The notes beneath the pieces are model-generated. The model worked only from the letters and a program-made list of their open reading frames with translations, was not told where the DNA came from and did no database searches. Both the position numbers and the translations under genes were made by a program. 64,000 nt of DNA from Clavibacter nebraskensis NCPPB 2581 (GTDB lineage Bacteria; Actinomycetota; Actinomycetes; Actinomycetales; Microbacteriaceae): positions 1,240,001 to 1,304,000 of the forward strand of contig NC_020891.1 of the NCBI RefSeq assembly GCF_000355695.1, given 5' to 3'. Below are positions 43,614 to 52,057 of this stretch, piece by piece (the stretch's first letter is position 1; each line of letters opens with the position of its first letter).

Positions 43614-44545
43614 CGTGCGATCTCCTGCTCGGTCGTGCCGACTGCGGCGCTGTGGTACTCGACGTCGCCCTGCGTGAGCGACAGGTACGCGTCCTCGAGG
43701 GACGCGGTGATGGGCGTGAGCTCGTGCAGCACGACCCCGGCGGACATGGCCGCGTCGCCGACCTGCGCGGCCGTGAGGCCGGTGATCTCGATCACGTCGC
43801 GCTCGACGCTGGTCACCACGACGTCCGGTCGGGTCACCGCCTGGCCGAGCTGGTCGGCGTGCGGGGAGCGGACGCGGACGACGGCGCTCGTGGCGCCGGC
43901 GACGACCGCCGCGACGGGAGCGTCGGCGAGCACGCGTCCGCGCCCGAGGACGATGAGGTGGTCGGCCGTCTGCGCCATCTCGCTCATGAGGTGCGAGGAC
44001 AGGAGCACGGTGCGGCCCTGCCCGGCCAGGTAGCGGGTGATGTTGCGCACCCACATGACGCCCTCGGGGTCGAGTCCGTTGACGGGCTCGTCCAGGATCA
44101 GCGTGCGGGGATCGCCGAGGAGCGCGACCGCGATCCCGAGCCGCTGTCCCATGCCGAGCGAGAAGCCGCCCACGCGCTTCTTCGCGACCGGCTGCAGCCC
44201 GGTCATCTCGATGACCTCGTCCACCCGCGAGCGCGGGATGCCGTGCGTGGCCGCCATGGCGAGCAGGTGGTTGTAGGCGGAGCGGCCCGTGTGCACGGCC
44301 TTCGCGTCGAGGAGCGCGCCGACCTCGTGGAGCGGGGCCTGGAGGTCGCGGTAGCGGCGGCCGTTGACGGTCACCGAGCCGGACGTGGGGCTGTCGAGCC
44401 CGACGATCATGCGCATCGTGGTGGACTTGCCGGCGCCGTTCGGACCGAGGAATCCGGTCACCATGCCCGGCTGGACGGTGAAGCTCACGCCGTCCACGGC
44501 GGTCTTCGCGCCGTAGCGCTTGGTCAGGTTCTCAGCGACGATCAT
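43610..44545 (-). CDS. ABC transporter ATP-binding protein (BcrA-like)
   Basis: 311 residues. Walker A GPNGAGKST (34-42), signature 'FSLGMGQRLGIA' and Walker B 'TLILDEPVNGLDPEG', then the H-loop 'LLSSHLMSEMA'. The F-S-L-G-M signature and the 80-residue C-terminal domain are typical of BcrA-like ATPases. First gene of a four-gene minus-strand module with permease, kinase and response regulator. GAGGAGG before the ATG. Confidence 0.92.
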   Translation of the reverse strand: MIVAENLTKRYGAKTAVDGVSFTVQPGMVTGFLGPNGAGKSTTMRMIVGLDSPTSGSVTVNGRRYRDLQAPLHEVGALLDAKAVHTGRSAYNHLLAMAATHGIPRSRVDEVIEMTGLQPVAKKRVGGFSLGMGQRLGIAVALLGDPRTLILDEPVNGLDPEGVMWVRNITRYLAGQGRTVLLSSHLMSEMAQTADHLIVLGRGRVLADAPVAAVVAGATSAVVRVRSPHADQLGQAVTRPDVVVTSVERDVIEITGLTAAQVGDAAMSAGVVLHELTPITASLEDAYLSLTQGDVEYHSAAVGTTEQEIAR

Positions 44546-44674
44546 GCGCGCTGCCTCCTCAGGATGGGTGCGCGGGCCCAGCGCCCGCGGAAGCCACGTT
44601 AGGGGCGGTGCCGTCGCGGCGGCGTCCCCCCTTCGGCCCCCCTCCGACGGAGACGCTGGTACCAGGGTGCCGCC

Positions 44675-45880
44675 TCAGGCGGTCCCGACCCCCAGCGCGC
44701 CGAGCCGCCTCGCCGCCTCCTCGAGCACGTCGATCCGCTTGCAGAACGCGAACCGCACCAGGGACGCGTGCTCCGCGGCGAGGGGCGCATGGCAGAAGGC
44801 GGACAGCGGCACGCCGACGACCCCGGCGAGCTCCGGGAGGCGCAGGCACAGCTCGCGTGCGTCGGGGAAGCCGAGGGGAGCCGCGTCCGCGACGATGAAG
44901 TACCCGGCCGCGGGGAGATGGATCCGGAAGCCCGCGGCCGTCAGCCCCGCCGCGAGGACGTCGCGCTTGCGCCGCAGGTCGTCGGCGATGCCGTCGTACA
45001 CCGCGTCGGGGAGCGCGAGCCCCGTCGCGATGGCCGGCTGGAACGGCGCCCCGTTCACGAAGGTCAGGAACTGCTTCACCGCGAGGATCGCCGACACGAG
45101 CGGCGCCGGAGCGGTCAGCCAGCCGACCTTCCACCCCGTGGTGCGGAACGTCTTGCCTCCGGAGGAGATGGTCACCGTGCGCTCGCGCGCCCCGGGCAGC
45201 GTCGCGACGGGCGCGTGGGGCGCGTCGAAGACGAGGTGCTCGTAGACCTCGTCCGTGACGATCAGCGCGTCGTGCGCGATGGCGAGCTCGACGACGAGCT
45301 CCCGCGCCTCGCGGCTGAGCACGGTCCCGGTGGGGTTGTGCGGGTCGTTGAGGAGGATCACGCGGGTGCGGTCCGTGATCACTCGGCGGAGGTCGTCGAG
45401 CCGCGGCTGGAAGTCGGGAGCCCGCAGGGGCACCGTCCGATGGATCCCGCGGGCGAGCGAGATGAGCGCCCCGTATGCGTCGTAGAACGGCTCGAGCGTC
45501 ACGACCTCGTCGCCCTCCTCGACGAGCGCGAGCAGCGTCGCGGCGATGGCCTCGGTCGCGCCGGCGGTGACGAGTACCTCCGTGTCCGGATCCACGACGA
45601 GACCGTAGAAGCGCGCCTGGTGCGCGGCGATGGCGGCCCGCAGCTCGGGCGTGCCGCGGCCCGGCGGGTACTGGTTCATGCCCGCCGAGATCGCGGCCCG
45701 CGCCGCGTCGAGCACCTCGCGGGGTCCGTCCTCGTCCGGGAACCCCTGACCGAGGTTGATCGCGCCGGTCGCCGCGGCCAGCGCGCTCATCTCGGCGAAC
45801 ACGGTGGTCCCCGGCATCCCGTCCGGAGTCAGCAGCGTCGCCCCACGGGCCGCGCGCACCCACGCGCCGGTAGTCGTCAT
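44675..45880 (-). CDS. Pyridoxal-phosphate aminotransferase, class I (DapC/KAT-like)
   Basis: 401 residues. Fold type I markers: 'INLGQGFPDEDGP', 'YPPGRGTPELRAAIA', 'DPHNPTG' (180-186, PLP-phosphate and carboxylate contacts), 'DEVYEHLVFD' (Asp210 and Tyr213) and the PLP Lys243 in 'SSGGKTFRTTGWKVG'. This is the pattern of N-succinyldiaminopimelate and kynurenine-type aminotransferases; substrate not decided by sequence. GAGGAT six bases before the ATG can serve as ribosome site. It is a single gene diverging from the lipoprotein at 46060. Confidence 0.88.
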   Translation of the reverse strand: MTTTGAWVRAARGATLLTPDGMPGTTVFAEMSALAAATGAINLGQGFPDEDGPREVLDAARAAISAGMNQYPPGRGTPELRAAIAAHQARFYGLVVDPDTEVLVTAGATEAIAATLLALVEEGDEVVTLEPFYDAYGALISLARGIHRTVPLRAPDFQPRLDDLRRVITDRTRVILLNDPHNPTGTVLSREARELVVELAIAHDALIVTDEVYEHLVFDAPHAPVATLPGARERTVTISSGGKTFRTTGWKVGWLTAPAPLVSAILAVKQFLTFVNGAPFQPAIATGLALPDAVYDGIADDLRRKRDVLAAGLTAAGFRIHLPAAGYFIVADAAPLGFPDARELCLRLPELAGVVGVPLSAFCHAPLAAEHASLVRFAFCKRIDVLEEAARRLGALGVGTA

Positions 45881-46059
45881 GCCCCCATCCTCCCGCGACC
45901 GCTCCTCCCGCACAGGCGTCGATGTCGCACCGCGCATGCGTGATGTGGAGCGATGGGGTCCTGACGGCGCCACCCCGGCTACCTTTCCGGGACCCGCGAT
46001 GCCCGCGCTCTCGCGCCTGCTTGTCCGCGCGGGTTCCGTACGGCCCGGGGGAGACGACC

Positions 46060-46629
46060 TTGCACGAGCGACCGCGCATTCCGCTGCGACGACTTAGAAC
46101 GGCGCTCGCCTCGACGGCCATCCTCGTTGCCAGCCTGGTGCTCACCGGCTGCGCGGCTGCGCACTCACCGGAGCCCGCACCGGAGCCCGCACCGGCTCCC
46201 ACCCCGTCGTTGACGCAGGAGCAGCAGGACGACCAGGCGTTCCAAGATCTGTTCTCGCGTTTCGTCGGGATCGATCTCAGCAGCGAGACCGAGGGGGATC
46301 TGACTCCACTGCTCACGGGGTCGGCTCTTCAAGGAGAGCTGGACTCTCTCAAGTACAGCGCGGACAACCATCAGAAGGTGATCGGCAAAGTGACCTCCCG
46401 GGGCTTCCGAGTCACGGATCGAGGCTCCGACGCGCAGGGATCGGAGTACATGACCGCACAGGCGTGCCTCGACATCAGCGGGACGAGGACAGTGGATGAA
46501 CAGGGCAAGGACGTGACGCCGCAACGTGATGCTGCCGTTGCGCTTCAGATGAAGGCAGTCAAGATCGCCGACGGTTCGTGGCGCATCAGTGATTCCGTCC
46601 GCAACGAGGACACGCGCGCATGCGAGTGA
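46060..46629 (+). CDS. Lipoprotein of unknown function (TTG start)
   Basis: 189 residues. Basic N-terminus, helix and lipobox 'VLTGC' (Cys31), then a Pro/Glu-rich spacer ('EPAPEPAPAPTP') and a soluble domain with 'FSRFVGIDLSSETEGDL'. TTG 46060 is chosen: GGGGGAGA lies upstream and it places a normal lipoprotein signal at the start, with no ATG or GTG suitably placed. The mature domain resembles small NTF2-like lipoproteins of Microbacteriaceae but I cannot name a family. Base composition is clearly lower in GC than neighbouring genes, suggesting acquisition. Followed at 12 bp by another secreted protein gene. Confidence 0.68.
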   Translation: MHERPRIPLRRLRTALASTAILVASLVLTGCAAAHSPEPAPEPAPAPTPSLTQEQQDDQAFQDLFSRFVGIDLSSETEGDLTPLLTGSALQGELDSLKYSADNHQKVIGKVTSRGFRVTDRGSDAQGSEYMTAQACLDISGTRTVDEQGKDVTPQRDAAVALQMKAVKIADGSWRISDSVRNEDTRACE

Positions 46630-46640
46630 GATAGCCGCAG

Positions 46641-47282
46641 ATGCTCATCATCGTGGTCGTGCTCGCCGCCGTCGTCCCTGCGTCGGTCAGCGAAGCGGCT
46701 GGCGGCTACTGCGGGCTCGGATACACGCGTTCGCCGAGCTGCTCATCCGGTGCCGTCGGCGACGGGGAAGTTCAACTCCACGCAGAGACGACCACGGAAG
46801 GACGGGCTTCGGACGACACGGCAGATCACTCAGGGCAAGCCTCAGGGACAGTAGAACCATATGTCGTGAGGCCGGTGTCGCCGCCTCTGGTGCCACGGGG
46901 TCGGATGGCGGCGGATGTGGATGTGCCGTGTACGCCGAGCGCGCGGCTGTCGGGTGGGGGTCTGTGTGCGGATGGGCGGCATGCGTTCTTGCCGCCGGCG
47001 AAGGTGCCGGCGAAGCCCGCGGATCCGGCGCCGGCTGTGCCCGCAGCGCCAGGGGTGTCGTTGGCGGATGTGGCGCAGTTCGTGCCGCGGGATGCGTCGA
47101 TCCGGTCGTCGTTGACGATCGCGTATTCGCCCAGCTACCGGTTCGACGGGGGTGCGTGGGTGCAGATCCCGGGCACGCTGCCGGTGCAGGTGGGGCCCGT
47201 GACGATCCGTGTCCTCCAGGGGTCGACGGTCCTGGTCGAGGGTGCGTGCGGCACGCGGGACGCCGGACCCGGATGCCCATGA
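46641..47282 (+). CDS. Secreted hypothetical protein, possibly truncated
   Basis: 213 residues. A short N-terminal hydrophobic stretch (1-20) is followed by a Cys-containing, Ser/Thr-rich part and, after a Pro/Ala linker (about 122-140), a segment 'VSLADVAQFVPRD' resembling the start of actinobacterial surface proteins that continue into a PKD-like beta domain. Here that part is about 60 residues and ends abruptly in 'CGTRDAGPGCP', shorter than such domains normally are. GC and codon use are less biased than the rest of the window. It lies 12 bp after the lipoprotein gene and is probably co-transcribed with it. Confidence 0.55.
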   Translation: MLIIVVVLAAVVPASVSEAAGGYCGLGYTRSPSCSSGAVGDGEVQLHAETTTEGRASDDTADHSGQASGTVEPYVVRPVSPPLVPRGRMAADVDVPCTPSARLSGGGLCADGRHAFLPPAKVPAKPADPAPAVPAAPGVSLADVAQFVPRDASIRSSLTIAYSPSYRFDGGAWVQIPGTLPVQVGPVTIRVLQGSTVLVEGACGTRDAGPGCP

Positions 47283-47507
47283 CCTCACTCCGAGGCCGTG
47301 CGGGCTCGTGGACGACGAGCCACGCGGCGTCACCGTCCGCGGCGTACGCGTCGTCGCCGCGTACGCTCGAGCCAGCATGCGAGCTGAGCGTGTCCAGCTC
47401 CGAGCGGCCCGTCCCTTCACCGGTCGGGTGGCGGTGCTGTCAGGGCAGCCATAGGGAACGCTCAGACTCGCCCTGAATGCTGGCACGACCTGAGAGGAGC
47501 AGCACCG

Positions 47508-49046
47508 ATGACGGACAGAAGCCACGGCGAAGACGAGCACGAGGGCGGCCGCGAGGTCGACGGCCGAGCCGAGGGCTCCTCGACGGAGGCGCCGTCGTCC
47601 ACCACTCCTCAGCCCGGCGACGGAGGATCCGCCTGGCCGGCGCCCGCGGGTCCCGCGGCCGCGACCCACCCCGCGCCGACAAGCCCGGACCAGCGGGACA
47701 CCCTCGCGTACGGAACGAGCGCGCAGACGGATCACACCGCGACCGCTCCTCTCGCGGGCGCAGCAGCGGAAGGTCATGAGCCGGCCGGCGGCACCACGAC
47801 CGCTCCTCCTAAGAAGAAGCCGAACAAGGCCCTGCCCCTCGTCGCCATGCTGGCCGTCGGAGCCCTCATCGGAGGTGCCGCCGGCGGGCTCACGACCTGG
47901 GCCATCGCGCACGACGACGCCTCCACCGAGGCGGTCAGCCAGTCGCCGGCGAACATCACCGTCAACGACCCGGACAACGCGACGCCGATCACGGCCGTGG
48001 CCGCCAAGGTCTCCGGTTCCGTCGTCACCATCGACGTGGCGGGCGCCCAGGCCGGCGGAACGGGGTCCGGGGTCGTCCTCTCGAGCGACGGCTACGTCCT
48101 CACCAACACGCACGTCGTGACGCTCGACGGCCAGACCGGCGACGCCACCATCCAGGTGAAGACGGCCGACGGCGCGCTGTACTCGGCGAAGCTGGTCGGC
48201 ACGGATCCCGTCGTCGACCTCGCCGTCATCAAGCTCGATGACGCCAGCGGCCTCACCCCCATCGAGTTCGCGGACTCATCCAAGCTCAACGTCGGCGACA
48301 CCGCCATCGCCATCGGCGCCCCGCTCGGCCTCTCCGGCACCGTCACCGACGGCATCGTCAGCGCGCTCGACCGGAGCATCCAGGTCGCGTCCTCAGCGGC
48401 TCCGACGACCCCGGGCGACGGCAGCCAGAGCGACGAGACGCCGTTCAACTTCTGGCCGTTCGGCAACGAGGGGCAGGGAGGATCCGGCGGGCAGGGCGGC
48501 CAGGGCGGATCCGGCGCCCAGGGCGGCCAGGCAGCGGCGACGATCAACCTCGCGGTCATCCAGACCGACGCGGCCATCAACCCCGGCAACTCGGGCGGCG
48601 CGCTCCTGGACGGCGACGGCAAGCTCATCGGCGTCAACGTCGCCATCGCGAACGCGGGCGGCACCAGCTCCACCGCGGGCAGCATCGGCGTCGGTTTCGC
48701 CATCCCGTCGAACCTCGCGAAGCGCGTGGGCCAGGAGATCATCCGAAACGGCAAGGCCTCGCACGGGCTCCTCGGGGCGAGCGTCCGCGACGTCGCCAGC
48801 GGCGACTCCTCGACCCCCGTCGGCGGCGCGTTCATCGCGGAGGTCCAGAGCGGCGGCGCGGCCGCCGCGGCGGGGCTGAAGCAGGGCGACATCGTCACCG
48901 CGTTCGGCAGCATCGCGATCAGCAAGGCGAGCGACCTCACGGCGCAGGTGCGGGCCCTCGCGGGCGGCAGCGACGTCGAGCTCACCGTCATCCGCGGCGG
49001 CCAGAAGCAGCAGGTCGACGTGAAGCTCGGCACGCTCCAGCAGTAG
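47508..49046 (+). CDS. HtrA/DegP-type serine protease with PDZ domain
   Basis: 512 residues. A ~105-residue disordered acidic/Pro/Thr-rich cytoplasmic part, one helix (about 108-128), then a trypsin-like domain with triad His202 ('TNTHVV'), Asp237 ('VVDLAVI') and Ser362 ('NPGNSGGAL'), followed by a PDZ domain (about 415-505, 'LKQGDIVTAFG'). An extra loop at 300-345 is Gly/Gln-rich with GGQGG repeats. It degrades or folds damaged proteins outside the membrane. AGAGGAG precedes the ATG, and a 12-bp hairpin follows the stop. The 225-bp gap upstream holds no recognised gene. Confidence 0.92.
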   Translation: MTDRSHGEDEHEGGREVDGRAEGSSTEAPSSTTPQPGDGGSAWPAPAGPAAATHPAPTSPDQRDTLAYGTSAQTDHTATAPLAGAAAEGHEPAGGTTTAPPKKKPNKALPLVAMLAVGALIGGAAGGLTTWAIAHDDASTEAVSQSPANITVNDPDNATPITAVAAKVSGSVVTIDVAGAQAGGTGSGVVLSSDGYVLTNTHVVTLDGQTGDATIQVKTADGALYSAKLVGTDPVVDLAVIKLDDASGLTPIEFADSSKLNVGDTAIAIGAPLGLSGTVTDGIVSALDRSIQVASSAAPTTPGDGSQSDETPFNFWPFGNEGQGGSGGQGGQGGSGAQGGQAAATINLAVIQTDAAINPGNSGGALLDGDGKLIGVNVAIANAGGTSSTAGSIGVGFAIPSNLAKRVGQEIIRNGKASHGLLGASVRDVASGDSSTPVGGAFIAEVQSGGAAAAAGLKQGDIVTAFGSIAISKASDLTAQVRALAGGSDVELTVIRGGQKQQVDVKLGTLQQ

Positions 49047-49057
49047 CCAGCGGTGTC

Positions 49058-49095
49058 ACGAGGGGCGGATCGGCGGATGCCTGTCCGCCCCTCGT
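49058..49095 (+). terminator. Terminator of the HtrA-type protease gene
   Basis: A 12-bp perfect stem (ACGAGGGGCGGA / TCCGCCCCTCGT) with a 14-base loop starts 12 bp after the stop. Confidence 0.7.
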
Positions 49096-49131
49096 CGTCC
49101 GCGACCGGCGGGCGGCCGACGGGGAGGCTGG

Positions 49132-49137
49132 TAAACT
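49132..49137 (+). promoter_or_regulatory. -10 box TAAACT upstream of the polymer locus
   Basis: TAAACT is the only AT-rich hexamer between the protease terminator and the glycosyltransferase ATG at 49197; transcription would start near 49144 with a ~53-nt leader. Confidence 0.45.
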
Positions 49138-49196
49138 CCTGCAAGGCTCGGCCCCCGACAGGCCCCGGCCGCACCTCCCTCAAGAGATCGGCTCAG

Positions 49197-50270
49197 ATGG
49201 CGCACCACCCGCGACGCGACCCGGTCGCTGGCAGCCCCGGCGATCTGCCCGCCGTCTCGTACGTCATGCCCATCCTCAACGAGGCGGCCCACGTCCGCGC
49301 CGCCGTCGACAGCATGATGCAGCAGGACTACGCCGGCGACTTCGAGGTGGTGCTGGCGCTCGGCCCCAGCACCGACGGCACGACCGAGGTCGTCCGCGAG
49401 ATGGCCCGGGCCGATCCGCGCATCACGAGCGTCGACAACCCCACGGGATCCACGCCGGGCGGCCTCAACGCCGCCATCCGCGCCACGCGCCACCCCGTCG
49501 TGATCCGCGTCGATGCGCACTCCCTCCTTCCGCGCGACTACACGCGCATCGCCGTGGAGACCCTGCGGGCCACGGGCGCGGACAACGTCGGCGGACTCAT
49601 GTCGGCTGAGGGGCGCACGCCGTTCGAGAAGGCCGTCGCCCGCGCCTACGGCGCCCGGGTCGGGCTCGGTGGCACCGCGCACCACGTCGGCGGCAAGGAG
49701 GGGCCGGCGGAGACCGCGTACCTCGGCGCCTTCCGGCGCGAACGGCTGGTCGAGGTCGGGCTCTTCGACGAGGGCGTGCGCCGCGGCCAGGACTGGGAGC
49801 TCAACAGGCGCCTCCGGCAGAGCGGCGGCCTCGTGTGGTTCACGCCGCGGATGAAGGTCACCTACCGTCCCCGCTCCACGTTCCGCTCGCTCATCCGCCA
49901 GTTCTTCGCCACCGGTCTCTGGCGCGGCGAGCTCGCGCGTCGCTACACCCGACAGAACTCCGTGCGGTACTTCGTGCCTCCGGTCGCCGTCGCCGGGGTG
50001 GCCGCGGGTCTCCTCCTCGGCACCGCGGGCCTCGTGGGCGCCGCGCTCGGGATGCCGGGACTGCGCCGGCTCGTCGGCGCCTTCGTCGTCCCCGGCATGT
50101 ACGCCGGCTTCGTGCTCGTGAGCACCGTCTCGGTGGCCTCCCGCGACGGCGCGGCGACGATGCTGCGCTTCGCGGCCGTCCTGCCGTCCATCCACTTCAG
50201 CTGGGGCACCGGCTTCGTGCTCGGCTTCCTCGAGCTCACCGACGACCTCGACGGGCACACCGGCCGATGA
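49197..50270 (+). CDS. Glycosyltransferase family 2 (membrane anchored)
   Basis: 357 residues. A GT-A nucleotide-binding half ('VSYVMPILNEAAHVRAAVDSM', then D-x-D-like 'VIRVDAHSLLP') and acceptor half ('GLFDEGVRRGQDWELNRRLRQSG') are followed by two or three C-terminal helices (about 265-340). It is the first gene of a cell-surface polymer locus and is coupled to the CDP-alcohol transferase by ATGA. Likely adds a sugar or sugar-phosphate to a lipid-linked chain at the inner membrane face. Confidence 0.88.
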   Translation: MAHHPRRDPVAGSPGDLPAVSYVMPILNEAAHVRAAVDSMMQQDYAGDFEVVLALGPSTDGTTEVVREMARADPRITSVDNPTGSTPGGLNAAIRATRHPVVIRVDAHSLLPRDYTRIAVETLRATGADNVGGLMSAEGRTPFEKAVARAYGARVGLGGTAHHVGGKEGPAETAYLGAFRRERLVEVGLFDEGVRRGQDWELNRRLRQSGGLVWFTPRMKVTYRPRSTFRSLIRQFFATGLWRGELARRYTRQNSVRYFVPPVAVAGVAAGLLLGTAGLVGAALGMPGLRRLVGAFVVPGMYAGFVLVSTVSVASRDGAATMLRFAAVLPSIHFSWGTGFVLGFLELTDDLDGHTGR

Positions 50271-51088
50271 GCGCCGCTCCCGGCACCGGCGACCGCGGCC
50301 TGCCCTCCTCCATCGCGGAGCTGCGGCGCGTGACGCAGCCGCCCGAGGTGCGCCTGCGGGCGAACGCGGAGCACTGGACGGCGCACCTGTACCTCCGCGA
50401 CCTCTCGCCGTACCTCACCTGGCTGCTGCTGCGGACGCGGATCAGCGCGAACGGCGTCACCGTCGCCATGATCCTGACGGGCTGGGCGGCCGCCGCGGCG
50501 CTGCTCATCCCCGGCATCGTGGGAGCGGCCCTCGCGCTGGTCCTCGGCCAGCTGCAGATGCTCGTGGACTGCTGCGACGGCGAGGTCGCGCGCTGGCGCC
50601 GCACCTCATCGCCGGTCGGGCACTTCCTCGACGCCGTCGGGCACTACTCCACCGAGACGCTGATCGCGCTCGCCCTGGGGATCCGTGCCGCCGCGTACCC
50701 CTTCGAGGCGCCCGGCGACCTGCCCTGGACGACCCTCGCGTTCGCCCTGGCGCTCGTCATCGTGCTGAACAAGGCACTGAACGACATGGTGCGCGTGGCG
50801 CGCGCCTCGGCCGACCTGCCCAAGGCCCCCGTCGGCGCCGGCACGGTCGCGTCGCAGCACTCGCTCATCGCGGTCGCCCGGCGGGCCGTGCGGTTCCTGC
50901 CGTTCCACCGCATGTTCCACTCGGTGGAGCTCACCGTCGTGACCTTCGTCGTCGCGCTGGTCGGCCTCGTCGCGGGTCAGCCGGAGACCGACCGGGTGTT
51001 CCTCGTCGTCCTGGTGCCTCTGGCGGTGCTGGCGCTCGTCGGGCACTTCGTGATGATCGTCACCTCGCGTCGGCTGACGTCCGCGTGA
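50267..51088 (+). CDS. CDP-alcohol phosphatidyltransferase family protein
   Basis: 273 residues, about six helices. The family signature D-x2-D-G-x2-A-R-x8-G-x3-D-x3-D is present as Asp101, Asp104, Gly105, Ala108-Arg109, Gly118 and Asp122, but the fourth Asp is His126 ('FLDAVGHYSTE'). The enzyme moves a phosphoalcohol from a CDP-alcohol to an acceptor. Within this locus it probably makes or primes a phosphate-containing polymer or phosphoglycolipid, not bulk phospholipid. Start and stop overlap both neighbours (ATGA and GTGA). Confidence 0.87.
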   Translation: MSAAPGTGDRGLPSSIAELRRVTQPPEVRLRANAEHWTAHLYLRDLSPYLTWLLLRTRISANGVTVAMILTGWAAAAALLIPGIVGAALALVLGQLQMLVDCCDGEVARWRRTSSPVGHFLDAVGHYSTETLIALALGIRAAAYPFEAPGDLPWTTLAFALALVIVLNKALNDMVRVARASADLPKAPVGAGTVASQHSLIAVARRAVRFLPFHRMFHSVELTVVTFVVALVGLVAGQPETDRVFLVVLVPLAVLALVGHFVMIVTSRRLTSA

Positions 51089-51960
51089 CCGGCGCCGTCC
51101 CGCGCGTCGGCGTCGTCGTCCTCAGCCAGGGGCGTCGGCCGGAGGGGCTGGCGGCCTCGCTCGCCTCGGTGCTGCGTCAGGAGGGCATCGCCCTCGACGT
51201 GGTCGTGGTCGGCAACGGCTGGGAACCTGACGGCCTCCCCGACGGGGTGCGGGGCCTCCACCTGCCGGAGAACCTGGGCATCCCGGCGGGCCGGAACGCG
51301 GGCGTCCCGCTCGTCACGGGGGAGACGCTGTTCTTCCTCGACGACGACGAGACCGTGCCGAGCGCCGCCTTCCTCGCGGACTGCCTCGCGCTCATGCGCG
51401 GCATGGACGACGTCGCACTCATCCAACCGCGCATCGTCGACCCGACGGGCGCCGCCACGCCGCGTCGCTGGATCCCGCGCATCCGCAAGGGCGACCCCGC
51501 CCGCTCGAGCCCGGTGATGTCCGTGCTGGAGGGCGCCGTCGTGGTCCGCCGTGACGCGTTCGAGGCCGCCGGCGGCTGGGCGGGGGAGTTCTTCTACGCC
51601 CACGAGGGGATCGAGCTGGCCTGGCGGATCTGGGACCAGGGCCTCCGCGCCTGGTACGCCGGGGACCTCGTCGCCCACCACCCGGCCGTCGCCCCCACCC
51701 GGCACGCGGAGTACCACCGCCTGACCGCGCGCAACCGCGTCTGGCTCGCGCGGCGCAACCTGCCGCTGCCCCTCGTCCCCGTGTACGTCGGGTCGTGGAC
51801 GGCGGTGCAGCTGATACGCAGCGCACGCAACCGCGATGGGCTCGGCACGTGGCTGCGCGGGTGGCGCGAGGGCTGGGCGACATACCCCGGCGCGCGTCGG
51901 CCGATGTCGTGGGGCACCGTCCTCCGCATGGCGCGCGCGGGCAGGCCGCCCGTCATCTGA
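51085..51960 (+). CDS. Glycosyltransferase family 2
   Basis: 291 residues from GTG 51085. 'VGVVVLSQGRRPEGLAASL' start, acidic motif 'FFLDDDETVPS' (about 92-101) and 'ALIQPRIVDPTGAATPRR', then 'FFYAHEGIELAWRIWDQG', which is the catalytic-base region of rhamnosyl- and galactosyl-type GT2 enzymes. No membrane helix. It belongs to the surface polymer operon with the two genes before it. Confidence 0.88.
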   Translation: MTGAVPRVGVVVLSQGRRPEGLAASLASVLRQEGIALDVVVVGNGWEPDGLPDGVRGLHLPENLGIPAGRNAGVPLVTGETLFFLDDDETVPSAAFLADCLALMRGMDDVALIQPRIVDPTGAATPRRWIPRIRKGDPARSSPVMSVLEGAVVVRRDAFEAAGGWAGEFFYAHEGIELAWRIWDQGLRAWYAGDLVAHHPAVAPTRHAEYHRLTARNRVWLARRNLPLPLVPVYVGSWTAVQLIRSARNRDGLGTWLRGWREGWATYPGARRPMSWGTVLRMARAGRPPVI

Positions 51961-52045
51961 TCGTGATCCGCTCCCGCTCGGTCACGATCGCACACCGTTC
52001 CGCGCCCCCGGCCGGGGCTGGTCCGGAGGGGTCCGGAGCGCTGGC

Positions 52046-52051
52046 TACGGT
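52046..52051 (+). promoter_or_regulatory. -10 box TACGGT, leaderless promoter
   Basis: TACGGT ends six bases before the ATG at 52058, predicting that this gene has its own leaderless transcript within the polymer locus. Confidence 0.5.
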
Positions 52052-52057
52052 GGATGC

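Noticed and set aside
24818-45893. GAGGNT six bases before ATG (24830, 27435, 35688, 45880) as a further class of leaderless -10 boxes
   Set aside because: GAGG at that distance is also a normally placed Shine-Dalgarno, so these cannot be counted as promoters from sequence alone.
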